Assembly: GCF_947581735.1 (NCBI RefSeq)
Contig: NZ_CANPVT010000052.1
Coordinates: 184,880 to 248,879, forward strand
Source: Candidatus Palauibacter soopunensis
GTDB taxonomy: Bacteria > Gemmatimonadota > Gemmatimonadetes > Palauibacterales > Palauibacteraceae
Direction of reading: 5' to 3'
Length of the DNA stretch: 64,000 bases
The first letter of the stretch is position 1. Each line of letters opens with the position of its first letter. The position numbers were made by a program, and so were the translations under genes. Shown piece by piece: positions 18,497-27,472 of the stretch. The notes below the pieces were generated by a model that had not been told where the DNA came from, did not search any database, and saw nothing but the letters and a program-made list of their open reading frames with translations.

Positions 18497-20623
18497 GTGA
18501 GCCCGCCGGTTTCGGCATCCCGTGGCCGGCTGTGGGCGGCCGGCATCCTGGGGCTCCTCGCCCCCCTTGCTCCATCCACCGCCTCGGCCCAGAGCCCGTA
18601 TTCCGTCGAGGACATCCTCTCCGCCCCCTTCGCCACGGATCTCATCGCCGCACCGGCCGGGGCCGCCTTCGCCTGGGTCCGATACGACCGGGGCGTTCGC
18701 AACCTCTGGGTCGCGGAGGGCCCGGAGTATGTGGGCCGCCGGCTCACGAACTGGACCGAGGACGATGGCCAGGATCTGTCCCAACTCCGGTTCACGCCGG
18801 ACGGGCGTCAGCTCATCTTCGTGCGCGGAGGCGGGCCGAACCGGTCGGGCGAGATACCGAACCCGCGCTCCGACCCCGAACCCGCGACGCAGATGGTGTG
18901 GGTCGCGGGGCTCGACGGGACCTCGCGGCCGCTCGCCGAAGGGAGTTCCCCGACCATCGCGCCGGACGGACGCACGCTCGCCTTCCTCAACCGCGGCCAG
19001 ATCTTCACGCTCACGCTCGATGGCTCGGCGCCCCCCGGCCCGCTGCTCCGCATCCGCGGGAGCGCGGGGTCGCTGGCGTGGTCCCCCGACGGGGGCCGGC
19101 TCGCCTTCGTCAGCAACCGCGGAGATCACGCGTTCGTCGGCATCTTCTCGCTGGACGAGGGATCGGTCCGCTATCTCGATCCGAGCCTGGATCGCGACGG
19201 CAGCCCCACGTGGTCGCCGGACGGGACGGCCATCGCGTTCATCCGCGTCCCGAACGAGGGGGCGCAGTTGCCCTTCTCCCCGCTCCGCAGTGCCCTGCCG
19301 TGGTCGATCCGGGTGGCCGACCCCGCCACGGGTGAGGCACGCGACGTGTGGCGGGCGCTACCTGGCCGCGGGAGCGCGTTCCAGGCCATGACCGGGCCTT
19401 CGCTGATCTGGCTTGCGTCGGACCGGCTCGTATTCCCGTGGGAACGCGAGGGCTGGCATCAGCTTTATTCGGTCCCCGTCGCGGGAGGTCCCGCCACGCA
19501 CCTCACGCCGGGCGAGTTCGAGGTCGAGTCCGTACTCCCGTCCCCCGATGGAGAATCCGTCTATTACGCCTCTAATGCGGACGACATCGATCGGCGACAC
19601 ATCTGGCGGGTCTCCGCCGAGGGTGAGCCCGCGGCGCTGACGTCGGGAAACGGCATCGAGTGGAACCCCGCGGTCACTCGCGACGGGGTGCTCGCATACC
19701 TGGCCGCCGACGGCCGAACGCCGGCCCACGCCGAGGTGGACGCGGGGGGCGAGCGGCGTCCCTTCGTGGACGGATTCATGCCCGATGCCTTTCCGTTCGA
19801 AAGCCTCGTGGAGCCGCAGCAGGTGACGTTCGAGTCGGAAGACGGAATCCTGATCCACGGGCAACTCTTCCTTCCGCCCGTATCGGTGGAGGGCGGACGC
19901 CATCCAGCGGCGGTCTTCTTCCACGGCGGGTCGAGGCGGCAGATGCTTCTCGGCTGGCACTACATGCGGTACTACCACAACGCGTACGCGCTGAACCAAT
20001 ACCTGGCGAGCCGCGGCTACGTCGTCCTTTCGGTGAACTATCGCAGCGGTACCGGCTACGGGCTCGAGTTCCGGGAGGCGCTGAACTACGGCGCCCGCGG
20101 CGCCAGCGAGTACCGCGATGTCGTCGCCGCGGCCCGCTTCCTCGCGGAACGGGATGACGTGGACGCGAGCCGGGTCGGGCTGTGGGGCGGTTCCTACGGC
20201 GGCTACCTTACGGCGCTCGGCCTCGCGCGGAATTCGGATCTCTTTGCCGCGGGCGTCGACATTCACGGCGTCCACGACTGGAACATGGTCATCCGGAATT
20301 TCGTGCCGTCCTACCAGCCGGAGACGCGCGAGGCCTTCGCCCGGCTCGCGTTCGAATCCTCGCCGATGGCGTGGATCGACGGCTGGCGCTCGCCGGTGCT
20401 GCTGATCCACGGAGACGACGACCGCAACGTGCCGTTCTCGGAGTCGGTGGACCTCATCGAGTCGCTTCGAAGGCGGGGCGTCGAGGTCGAACAACTCGTC
20501 TTCCCCGACGAAGTCCACGGCTTCCTCCTGCACCGCAACTGGGTCACCGCCTTCGAGCGGTCCGCCGAATTCATGGACGCGCACCTGCGAGGGACCCCGG
20601 CCACGGGAGGCGCGAGACCGTGA
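18497..20623 (+). CDS. Secreted S9-family prolyl oligopeptidase-like serine peptidase
   Basis: 708 residues from a GTG at 18497, one base after the GNAT stop; an ATG at 18473 is the alternative start. The N-terminus looks like a signal peptide (LWAAGILGLLAPLAPSTASA-QS). Residues about 50-420 form a PD40/WD40-like propeller (LSQLRFTPDGRQLIFV; SLAWSPDGGRLAFVSNR). The C-terminal alpha/beta hydrolase has nucleophile Ser in GLWGGSYGGYLTALG, Asp in HGDDDRNVPFS and His in PDEVHGFLLH. It probably releases di- or oligopeptides outside the inner membrane. Its place between acyltransferase and dehydrogenase genes suggests a peptide/amino-acid salvage operon. Confidence 0.9.
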   Translation: MSPPVSASRGRLWAAGILGLLAPLAPSTASAQSPYSVEDILSAPFATDLIAAPAGAAFAWVRYDRGVRNLWVAEGPEYVGRRLTNWTEDDGQDLSQLRFTPDGRQLIFVRGGGPNRSGEIPNPRSDPEPATQMVWVAGLDGTSRPLAEGSSPTIAPDGRTLAFLNRGQIFTLTLDGSAPPGPLLRIRGSAGSLAWSPDGGRLAFVSNRGDHAFVGIFSLDEGSVRYLDPSLDRDGSPTWSPDGTAIAFIRVPNEGAQLPFSPLRSALPWSIRVADPATGEARDVWRALPGRGSAFQAMTGPSLIWLASDRLVFPWEREGWHQLYSVPVAGGPATHLTPGEFEVESVLPSPDGESVYYASNADDIDRRHIWRVSAEGEPAALTSGNGIEWNPAVTRDGVLAYLAADGRTPAHAEVDAGGERRPFVDGFMPDAFPFESLVEPQQVTFESEDGILIHGQLFLPPVSVEGGRHPAAVFFHGGSRRQMLLGWHYMRYYHNAYALNQYLASRGYVVLSVNYRSGTGYGLEFREALNYGARGASEYRDVVAAARFLAERDDVDASRVGLWGGSYGGYLTALGLARNSDLFAAGVDIHGVHDWNMVIRNFVPSYQPETREAFARLAFESSPMAWIDGWRSPVLLIHGDDDRNVPFSESVDLIESLRRRGVEVEQLVFPDEVHGFLLHRNWVTAFERSAEFMDAHLRGTPATGGARP

Positions 20624-21399
20624 CCGCCCGCATCGCCGGACAGCTCGCGCTCGTCACGGGAGCGAGTTCGGGAATCGGCGAGGCCATCGCGCGCCGGCTG
20701 GCCGGCGACGGCGCGAACGTCGTGCTGTGGGCGCGCAGGGTGGAGCGGCTCGCTCGCCTCGCGGAAGAGATCGCGGCGCAGAGCGGGGTCGCCGTGGATG
20801 TCGGCGTCGTCGACATCCGCGACCAGGACGCGGTCCGCGGGGAGGCGGAGCGGCTCATCGCCGCACTCGGCGCCCCCGACATCCTCGTCAACAACGCCGG
20901 TCTCGCCGGGGGCATGGCGCTCGTTCACGATGCCGATGTCGACGACTGGGACCGGATGATCGACACGAACGTGAAGGGACTCCTCTACGTGACGCGGGCC
21001 TTCCTCCCCGCGATGGTCGAGCGCGATTCGGGGCAGGTCGTCAACATCGGAAGCATCACCGGCCGACAGGTCTATCCCCGCGGGGCCGTCTACGCCGCCA
21101 CGAAGTACGCCGTGCAGGCGATCACCGAGGGGACGAACCTCGATGTCCTCGGCACGGGCGTCCGCGTGTCGGGCGTCCATCCGGGTCTCGTCGAAACCGA
21201 GTTCGCGCTCGTGCGCTTCAAGGGCGACGAGGACCGCGCGCGCGCCGTGTACGAGGGTGTGGAGCCGCTCACCGGGGCGGATGTCGCCGAGGTCGTGTCC
21301 TACGTCGTGAACGCCCCGCCCCGCATCAACCTGGCCGACGTCGTCGTGTTCGGGAAATCCCAGGGGAGCGTACACCACTTCCACCGCGACGCGGGATAA
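20620..21399 (+). CDS. YdfG-type short-chain dehydrogenase/reductase
   Basis: 259 residues from a GTG at 20620 overlapping the peptidase stop (GTGA). Classical SDR: nucleotide-binding TGASSGIG (13-20), NNAG (91-94), and catalytic Ser145, Tyr158 and Lys162 (YAATK). The C-terminal segment HPGLVETEFALVRFKGD and its continuation closely follow Escherichia coli YdfG, an NADP-dependent 3-hydroxy acid dehydrogenase active on serine, allo-threonine and 3-hydroxypropionate. In this operon, oxidation of a released hydroxy amino acid such as serine is plausible but inferred. Last gene of the four-gene run that starts with menC. Confidence 0.88.
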   Translation: MTARIAGQLALVTGASSGIGEAIARRLAGDGANVVLWARRVERLARLAEEIAAQSGVAVDVGVVDIRDQDAVRGEAERLIAALGAPDILVNNAGLAGGMALVHDADVDDWDRMIDTNVKGLLYVTRAFLPAMVERDSGQVVNIGSITGRQVYPRGAVYAATKYAVQAITEGTNLDVLGTGVRVSGVHPGLVETEFALVRFKGDEDRARAVYEGVEPLTGADVAEVVSYVVNAPPRINLADVVVFGKSQGSVHHFHRDAG

Positions 21400-21420
21400 C
21401 ACGTCGCCGCATCCGCCTCC

Positions 21421-21461
21421 TTGCATCGTTCCGATATATCGGGTACTATTTCGATATATCG
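21421..21461 (+). promoter_or_regulatory. Promoter overlapped by a double palindromic operator upstream of padR
   Basis: Two identical 10-bp palindromes, CGATATATCG at 21432-21441 and 21452-21461, lie exactly 20 bp apart, about two helical turns. They are AT-rich in GC-rich surroundings. A sigma70-like promoter fits the same bases: TTGCAT at 21421-21426, a 17-bp spacer, and TACTAT at 21444-21449. One palindrome therefore lies in the spacer and the other over the likely start of transcription. This layout predicts autorepression by the PadR protein encoded just downstream. Confidence 0.7.
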
Positions 21462-21487
21462 AGACCGGTCGGAAGCAGGGGGGGTAG

Positions 21488-22066
21488 ATGTTCACGAGCA
21501 AGGATGGATTCGGCGCCTGGGCAAACTGCTGCGGCCCCGGCGTTTTTCGTTTCGGCGCGGGATTCGGGGGCAACCGGCGCGTCGTCCGGAAGGGGGAGCT
21601 GAAGTTCGTCCTCCTCCGCCTCCTCTCGGACGAACCCATGCACGGCTACGAACTGATGCGGCGGCTGGAAGAGGAGTCCGGCGGCCTCTACACGCCGAGT
21701 CCGGGCTCCGTCTACCCCACCCTGCAGTTGCTCGAGGACCAGGGGTACGTGTCGTCGACGCAGGAAGACGGGAAGCGCGTCTACCGGCTGACGTCCGCGG
21801 GGCGCGACTTCCTCGAGGAGCACCGCTCCCGCACCCGCGACATCTTCGGCCGCTTCGTCAACATGGGCGAGCGCTTCGCGGGATCCGCGATGCGCGATGT
21901 GACGCGCTCGTTCATCCACCTCGCCCAGGTGAGCTTTGAGCGCGCGACGGGGGGACAGGGCGATCCCGAGACGCTCGCAAGAGTGAAGTCGATCCTGGAC
22001 CGCGCGGCGCGCGAGATCGAGAGCGCGTGGCCGGAACCCGGGGCCGCGGCCTCACGGGAGGGTTGA
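21488..22066 (+). CDS. PadR-family transcriptional regulator
   Basis: 192 residues. A 29-residue Gly/Phe-rich N-terminal segment precedes the PadR winged helix: ELKFVLLRLLSDEPMHGYEL, RRLEEESGGLYTPSPGSVYP (recognition helix and wing) and TLQLLEDQGYVSSTQEDGKR with YRLTSAG. The C-terminal helices give PadR-type dimerisation. PadR proteins are ligand- or antibiotic-responsive repressors. It is probably self-regulated through the paired palindromes 27-56 bases upstream, and co-transcribed with the small SHOCT-type gene that begins 3 bases after its stop. Confidence 0.9.
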   Translation: MFTSKDGFGAWANCCGPGVFRFGAGFGGNRRVVRKGELKFVLLRLLSDEPMHGYELMRRLEEESGGLYTPSPGSVYPTLQLLEDQGYVSSTQEDGKRVYRLTSAGRDFLEEHRSRTRDIFGRFVNMGERFAGSAMRDVTRSFIHLAQVSFERATGGQGDPETLARVKSILDRAAREIESAWPEPGAAASREG

Positions 22067-22069
22067 GCG

Positions 22070-22561
22070 ATGTTCGAGATCGTCTTCCTGGGAGGCATCG
22101 CGGCCGTGATCTACCGCAGGCGCGTGCGCGCGGGCGACTGGAACCGGGGCGACTTCCACCGCGTCCTCCTCGGCGTGGGTCGCGCGGTGAACCGTGCGGT
22201 GGCCACCGTGTTGAAAGCCTGGCCCGGTCTCCTGCGACAGTGCGCGGCCGATGTGAAGAGCCTTGTCCGCGACGTGACCGGCGTCGTCCGGGTCCGAAGG
22301 CCGCGCGCCATCCGGACCCCGCGCTCTCGCCTGGGAGCGCCCGCGGCGGATACCGCCGCGCCGACCGAGGCCGCGGCGAGGGCGGAGAGCCGGATCTTCG
22401 CCCGACTCCAGCGCCGCTACGTCGCGGGCCGGATCAGCTTCTCCGAGTACGTGGAGGGAGTACGGCGTCTGCGAAGCGAAGGCGCCGCGCTTCAGGGCCT
22501 GGGCGGCACGGCCCCGCCGCGCTCGGACGGCGAGGCCGGGAGGCTGGCCGCGGAGCGCTGA
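22070..22561 (+). CDS. Small protein with C-terminal SHOCT-like domain
   Basis: 163 residues. The N-terminus is hydrophobic (MFEIVFLGGIAAVIYRRRVR) and could be a membrane anchor. The middle is basic and Arg-rich. Residues about 104-130 (IFARLQRRYVAGRISFSEYV) match the SHOCT pattern, a short helix-turn-helix-like motif found at the C-terminus of many small bacterial proteins and thought to mediate oligomerisation. It follows padR by 3 bases and is probably co-regulated with it. No enzymatic function can be assigned. Confidence 0.68.
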   Translation: MFEIVFLGGIAAVIYRRRVRAGDWNRGDFHRVLLGVGRAVNRAVATVLKAWPGLLRQCAADVKSLVRDVTGVVRVRRPRAIRTPRSRLGAPAADTAAPTEAAARAESRIFARLQRRYVAGRISFSEYVEGVRRLRSEGAALQGLGGTAPPRSDGEAGRLAAER

Positions 22562-22589
22562 CCGCCCGCGGCCGCCAACCCGGACTGTG

Positions 22590-24287
22590 CTAGTGCCTGC
22601 GGTGCCTCTCCCACGGGCTGCGGGTGAAGTAGGACTCCGTCATCTCCTTGATCTGAGGCGCGAGGAAGATCAGCGCGATCAGGTTCGGGATGATGACGAT
22701 GGCCAGGAAGATGTCCCCAAGCGACCACACCACCGCGAGCGGCAGCACCGCTCCGACGAAGTGCATCGCGACGAATACGAGCTTGTACGGAATGATCGCG
22801 TTCGGCCCGAACAGGTAGTTCGCGCAGCGGTCGCCGTAGTAGCTCCATGAGATCGCCGTCGAGATCGCGAACAGGAAGACGGAGAAGATCACGATGTAGT
22901 GGCCCCAGTCGCCGAGCGGCGACAGGCCGCGCTGGAATCCCATCTGCGTCAGCGGCGCGCCCGTCTCGTAGGCCTGCCCGTAGAGGACGGCCAGTTCCCG
23001 CCCGTCGTCGGCGATCGCGACCGCCCGCGCCGGATCGACGGCCCCGCTGAACGGCTGCGTCTGCGCCTCATCCTCGAACAACTGCGGCACGGAGACCTCG
23101 TGCCACGCGAGGTGCGGCTCGCTCGTCACGCCCGGCCGTCCGATCGTGTAGCGGATCGTCCCCGTGGGCTCGGTAGGCACCGAGCTTCCGCCCTCGTCGA
23201 GCACCACGTAGCTGATGTCCCCGCCTTCGAGCTGGATCGCGGTCGGGACCTGCGAGTTCCACGCGCCGGTCATGATCACGACGAGTGCGGTCATCGTGAC
23301 GATGACGATCGTGTCGATGAACGGCTCGAGCAGCGCGACGACGCCCTCCGAGACCGGTTCGTCCGTCTTCGCCGCCGCGTGCGCGATCGGCGCGGACCCC
23401 TGCCCCGCCTCGTTCGAGAACAGCCCGCGCCGCACCCCCCACATGAGCGTCACGAGGAAGGCGCCGACGCCGGTGCCCGCCACGCCGGCGGTCGGATTGA
23501 AGGCCTCGCTGAAGATGAGCGCGAAGGTCCCCGGCACCTGGTCGAGGTTCAGGATGATGATGATCATGGCGGCGGTCACGTAGACGATCGCCATGAACGG
23601 AGCCAGGATGCTGGTCACGCGGCCGATGCGCTTGATGCCGCCCAGGATCACGAGCGCGACGATCGTCGAGGTCGTGAGGCCGGTGATCCACTTCGCGATC
23701 CCGAACTCGGCCAGCATGGCGTCCGCGACCGTATTGGCCTGGTTGGCGTTCCCTGTCATGAACGCCGTCAGTCCCAGCATGACCGCGAAGAACGCCGCCA
23801 CCGGCTTCCAGCGCGGGCCGAGTCCCTTCTCGATGTAGTACATCGGTCCGCCCGACACCGTCCCGCTGTATTTCGCCGACGACTCGTCGACCTCGCGGTA
23901 CTTCTGCGCCAGCGTGACTTCGCTGTACTTCGTCGCCATGCCGAGGAAGGCGGTCATCCACATCCAGAAGAGCGCCCCCGGACCCCCGAGGTGAATGGCG
24001 ATCGCGGCGCCGGCGATGTTCCCGATGCCCACCGTGGCACTGAGCGCGGTGGTCAGCGCCTGGAAGTGCGACACGTCGCCTGGATCGTTCGGATCGTCGT
24101 ATCGGCCCGTGGCCACGGCGACGCCGTGCGCGAACTTGCGGATCTGCGGCAGGCCGAGCCGGAGCGTGAGGTAGGTCCCGATGCCGAGGAGGAGCAGAAC
24201 CTGAAGCGTCAGGCGCTCTCCCCCGATCGTGATCCCGAACTGCGCGACGTTCCGGTCGAGCCAGTCTACGATTGTGGCGAAGTCCAT
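22590..24287 (-). CDS. Sodium:alanine symporter family (AGCS) transporter
   Basis: 565 residues, inner membrane. Family features: LTTALSATVGIGNIAGAAIA (transport core), MATKYSEVTLAQKYRE, SGGPMYYIEKGLG and GLFSNEAGQGSAPIAHAAA. Members import alanine, glycine or D-alanine with Na+. About 115 hydrophilic residues (roughly 355-465, DISYVVLDEGGSSVPTEPTG to about DDGRELAVLYGQAYETGAPL) are inserted between two late transmembrane helices, making it longer than the usual 450-480 residues. It stands alone on the minus strand; amino-acid uptake would fit the peptide-salvage genes upstream. Confidence 0.93.
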   Translation of the reverse strand: MDFATIVDWLDRNVAQFGITIGGERLTLQVLLLLGIGTYLTLRLGLPQIRKFAHGVAVATGRYDDPNDPGDVSHFQALTTALSATVGIGNIAGAAIAIHLGGPGALFWMWMTAFLGMATKYSEVTLAQKYREVDESSAKYSGTVSGGPMYYIEKGLGPRWKPVAAFFAVMLGLTAFMTGNANQANTVADAMLAEFGIAKWITGLTTSTIVALVILGGIKRIGRVTSILAPFMAIVYVTAAMIIIILNLDQVPGTFALIFSEAFNPTAGVAGTGVGAFLVTLMWGVRRGLFSNEAGQGSAPIAHAAAKTDEPVSEGVVALLEPFIDTIVIVTMTALVVIMTGAWNSQVPTAIQLEGGDISYVVLDEGGSSVPTEPTGTIRYTIGRPGVTSEPHLAWHEVSVPQLFEDEAQTQPFSGAVDPARAVAIADDGRELAVLYGQAYETGAPLTQMGFQRGLSPLGDWGHYIVIFSVFLFAISTAISWSYYGDRCANYLFGPNAIIPYKLVFVAMHFVGAVLPLAVVWSLGDIFLAIVIIPNLIALIFLAPQIKEMTESYFTRSPWERHRRH

Positions 24288-24545
24288 GCGTTGTCCCCGT
24301 TAGCGACGAGTGTGCCGGTGTCGTGAGAGGCCGGCTGAGTTTGGCCTCCAGCCGCTGACGCTGCAACGGGTGGCCGTCGCGGAGTGGGCAGGCGCGGGTC
24401 CGGCAGGGGGCGCTCGCGGGTATGTCCCGCATGGCCCGGTGCGGTAACTTCGTTCGCGCTCCGGGATACGACACCAGAGCCCCGCTGCGCCCCAACCTTC
24501 GGCCGCGACGAGAACCCCCGTAGAAGCAAGGAGACAAGGACGGAC

Positions 24546-26702
24546 GTGGGTCCAGACGACAGAATCCCCGACCGCCTCGGACGGCTGTGGGAACTCGCGA
24601 ACGACCTCTCGTGGACGTGGAACCCGGAGGCCCCGGCCCTCTTCCGGGCCATCGATCCGCCGCTCTGGCGCCGCACGCGGCACAACCCCGTGGCGCTGCT
24701 GCGAACCGTTGGGGACGCGCGATTACATGAACTGGCCGCTGACGACGGTTTCCTGCGCCCGTACGACGCGGCGTGCCACGCGCTGGACAGCCTGCGGGGC
24801 GGCGGGACGGGCCCGGCGTCCACCTGGTTCGTCCGGAGCTACCCGGAGTTCGCCGAGAGCCCCGTGGCGTACTTCTGCGCGGAATTCGCGTTGCACGAGT
24901 CCATCCCCATCTACTCCGGGGGACTCGGCGTGCTCGCGGGGGATCATCTCAAGGCCGCGTCGGAACTGGGAGTCCCCCTCGTCGGCGTCGGGCTGATGTA
25001 CGCGCACGGCTACTTCGACCAGACGCTTGGACCGGACGGCTGGCAGGAAGATGCGGACGACCCGCTCGACCCCGACCTGACGCCGCTGGAGCGGCTGCGG
25101 GGCACGGATGGCGTCCCGTGGCTCGCTTCGATCCGCGGCGGCGGGCGCCGCATCCGTATCGGGGTCTGGAGGCTTCGCGTCGGTCGCGTCTCGCTGTACC
25201 TCCTCGACACGGACCTCGAGGAGAACGATCCCGCGGACCGGGGGCTCTCCCACCAGTTGTACGCGGGCGGCGCGGACCACCGGCTGCGGCAGGAGGCCAT
25301 CCTCGGCGTCGGCGGCGTGCGCGTGCTCGCCGCGCTCGGGATCGAGCCCGGGGCATGGCACGCGAACGAGGGCCACGCGGCGTTCATGATGGTGGAACGT
25401 GTGCGTCGGCTGATGCGGGACGGCCGGTCCTTCGAGGACGCGGTGTCCCGGGTCCGCGCGTCGACCGTCTTCACCACGCATACGCCCGTCTCGGCGGGCC
25501 ACGACGTGTTCTCCCACGCGCAGATGCGCGAATGGATCGGCGAGACGTTCTGGGAAGAGATTCCTCACCGCGACGAGTTGCTGGGACTCGGTCTCCATCC
25601 GGACGACGAGGCGCAGGACCGGTTCCACATGACGGCGGCGGCGATCCGGCTGTCGCGGCGAGTCAACGGCGTTTCCGCCCGGCACGGTCGGGTGAGCCGG
25701 GAGATCTGGCGCGGCCTCTGGGAGGACCGGGCGGCCGGAGAGGTCCCGATCCGGCACGTGACGAACGGGGTCCACCTCGCCACGTGGATGAGCGACGACA
25801 TCGCCGACCTCCTGGACGAGTGGCTGCCCGGCGAGTGGCGGCACTGGCCGGGCGACGAAGCCATGTGGCGCGCGGTGCGCGACGTTCCCGCGGAGGCGCT
25901 GTGGCGGGTGCGACAGCGGCTGAAACTCCGGCTCCTCGATCTCATGCGGGACGAGGCCAGGCGCAGGTGGCCCGGCCACTGGCCGGAGTCGGCGCACCTC
26001 GCCGGAGCCGGCACGCTCATGAGCCCCGGGCCGCTCACGATCGGATTCGCGCGGCGCTTCGCCACCTACAAGCGCGCGGACCTCATCTTCCGCGACCGCG
26101 ACCGCCTCCTCGCGCTTCTCTCGGACACCGCCCGTCCCGTGCAACTGATCTTTGCCGGGAAGGCGCATCCGCGGGACGACGACGGCAAGCGCATCCTACA
26201 GCGCGTGTACGAGCATACCCGAGATCCGGAGTTCGAGGGGAGGGTCGCCTTCCTCGAGAACTACGGACTCCATGCGGCGCATGGTCTCGTCGAGGGCGTC
26301 GATCTGTGGCTCAACCTCCCCCGGATCCCGCTGGAAGCGAGCGGGACGAGCGGAATGAAGGCCGCCCTGAACGGCGTTCCCCAACTCGCGACCGCGGACG
26401 GCTGGTGGGAGGAGGGGTTCGAGGGAGATAACGGGTGGATCATCCCGCCCGCGCCCGCCGACGCGAGCGAGGAGGAAGTGGATGAGCACGACGCCGAGCA
26501 CCTCTTCCGGCTCCTGGAGGAGGACATCATCCCCCTCTACTACGAGCGGCCCGGGGCAGGGTCCGCGGATGACGCTCCGGCGGGCTGGGTCGCCCATGCG
26601 CGGCGCGCGATCGAGGTGGCCGGCGCGCGCTTCACGGCGGGCCGCATGGTGCGAGATTACGCGCGGGACTTCTACGTCCCGTCGCTGCGCGGCGGCGACT
26701 GA
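24546..26702 (+). CDS. glgP: Alpha-glucan (glycogen) phosphorylase, GT35
   Basis: 718 residues from a GTG at 24546 preceded by AAGGA five bases upstream; the frame is open back to 24384. Phosphorolyses alpha-1,4-glucan to glucose-1-phosphate. The N-terminal DUF3417-like segment (GRLWELANDLSWTWNPEAPA) marks the shorter bacterial alpha-glucan phosphorylase type. Conserved parts include YFCAEFALHESIPIYSGGLG, HANEGHAAFM and FARRFATYKRADLI. The PLP site is Lys605 in SGTSGMKAALNG. It opens the glycogen locus; the gene facing it is a hydrolase of the ATP-grasp cluster. Confidence 0.94.
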   Translation: MGPDDRIPDRLGRLWELANDLSWTWNPEAPALFRAIDPPLWRRTRHNPVALLRTVGDARLHELAADDGFLRPYDAACHALDSLRGGGTGPASTWFVRSYPEFAESPVAYFCAEFALHESIPIYSGGLGVLAGDHLKAASELGVPLVGVGLMYAHGYFDQTLGPDGWQEDADDPLDPDLTPLERLRGTDGVPWLASIRGGGRRIRIGVWRLRVGRVSLYLLDTDLEENDPADRGLSHQLYAGGADHRLRQEAILGVGGVRVLAALGIEPGAWHANEGHAAFMMVERVRRLMRDGRSFEDAVSRVRASTVFTTHTPVSAGHDVFSHAQMREWIGETFWEEIPHRDELLGLGLHPDDEAQDRFHMTAAAIRLSRRVNGVSARHGRVSREIWRGLWEDRAAGEVPIRHVTNGVHLATWMSDDIADLLDEWLPGEWRHWPGDEAMWRAVRDVPAEALWRVRQRLKLRLLDLMRDEARRRWPGHWPESAHLAGAGTLMSPGPLTIGFARRFATYKRADLIFRDRDRLLALLSDTARPVQLIFAGKAHPRDDDGKRILQRVYEHTRDPEFEGRVAFLENYGLHAAHGLVEGVDLWLNLPRIPLEASGTSGMKAALNGVPQLATADGWWEEGFEGDNGWIIPPAPADASEEEVDEHDAEHLFRLLEEDIIPLYYERPGAGSADDAPAGWVAHARRAIEVAGARFTAGRMVRDYARDFYVPSLRGGD

Positions 26703-26719
26703 CCCCGACGCAGCGGAGG

Positions 26720-27472
26720 CTAGGGAGCCGGGAGCAGCTCGTCGAGGTAGCGGAGGAGCATGTTGCGCCACGTGGGCCAGTCGTGGTGCCACTCCTCGCC
26801 CCAGTCGTCCATCCGGTTCGGCACGCCCTTCCGCCCCAGGAGCGAAGCCGCGCGCCAGGACTCTCCGATGTCCTCTGCCCGCCCGCGCCCCGAAGCCAGG
26901 AGGACGAAACGCTGACGCAGCCGGTCGAGCGTATCGCCCGTGAGCTGCGGCAGATGGTGCACGGGCGAGGCGCGGTGGAAGTCTTCCGTCGCCTTCGCTT
27001 CGACCCCGGTGTCGTGTTTCAGAAAGCGCTGGAGATCGTACGTGCCGCTCATGCACACGGCGTGCGAGAAGGCATCGGGAAACCGGCACAGCATGGCGAG
27101 GGCGTTGAACGCTCCGATGGAGGAGCCCGCCACGATGACCTCGATCCCGGGGTCGTTGCAGTCCTCCCGGATCATGGGGAGGAACTCGCGGTAGACGAAC
27201 TCCTGAAACCGGTTCAGGACCGCCATGCGGTGTTCGGGAGTGCCCTCCCGTCCGAGCATGACGCGGCCCGCCACGCTGTCGCACGAATAGACCTTGATCC
27301 GGCCGTCCGTCAGATAGTCCGCCACCGTGTCGATGACGAGGAAGCGCTCGATCTCCTCCGCATCCCCCCCGGCGGTGGGGAACATGAGGAAGGGCACGCC
27401 GACTTCGCCCCAGCGCGCGACGTTGACCTCCTGGTCGAGACGATGCGACCACCAGCTGGTGTTGAGTTTCAT
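26720..27472 (-). CDS. COG4947-type alpha/beta hydrolase (putative esterase)
   Basis: 250 residues from the ATG at 27472. Alpha/beta hydrolase fold: nucleophile elbow GSSIGA with Ser118, preceded by LMFPTAGGDAEEIERFLVID. The family is annotated as esterase-like, but its substrate is unknown. The ATG overlaps the stop of the upstream ATP-grasp gene by 4 nt (ATGA), making it the last gene of a five-gene minus-strand operon. Convergent with glgP, 17 bases apart. A hydrolase in a ligase operon could remove or recycle the group the ligase adds; that is inference. Confidence 0.78.
   Translation of the reverse strand: MKLNTSWWSHRLDQEVNVARWGEVGVPFLMFPTAGGDAEEIERFLVIDTVADYLTDGRIKVYSCDSVAGRVMLGREGTPEHRMAVLNRFQEFVYREFLPMIREDCNDPGIEVIVAGSSIGAFNALAMLCRFPDAFSHAVCMSGTYDLQRFLKHDTGVEAKATEDFHRASPVHHLPQLTGDTLDRLRQRFVLLASGRGRAEDIGESWRAASLLGRKGVPNRMDDWGEEWHHDWPTWRNMLLRYLDELLPAP

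Noticed and set aside
24332..24354. Hairpin CGGCTG/CAGCCG between the AGCS transporter and glgP, considered as a riboswitch or terminator
   Set aside because: Only a 6-bp stem with an 11-nt loop and no U-tract; no known riboswitch consensus was seen in the leader.
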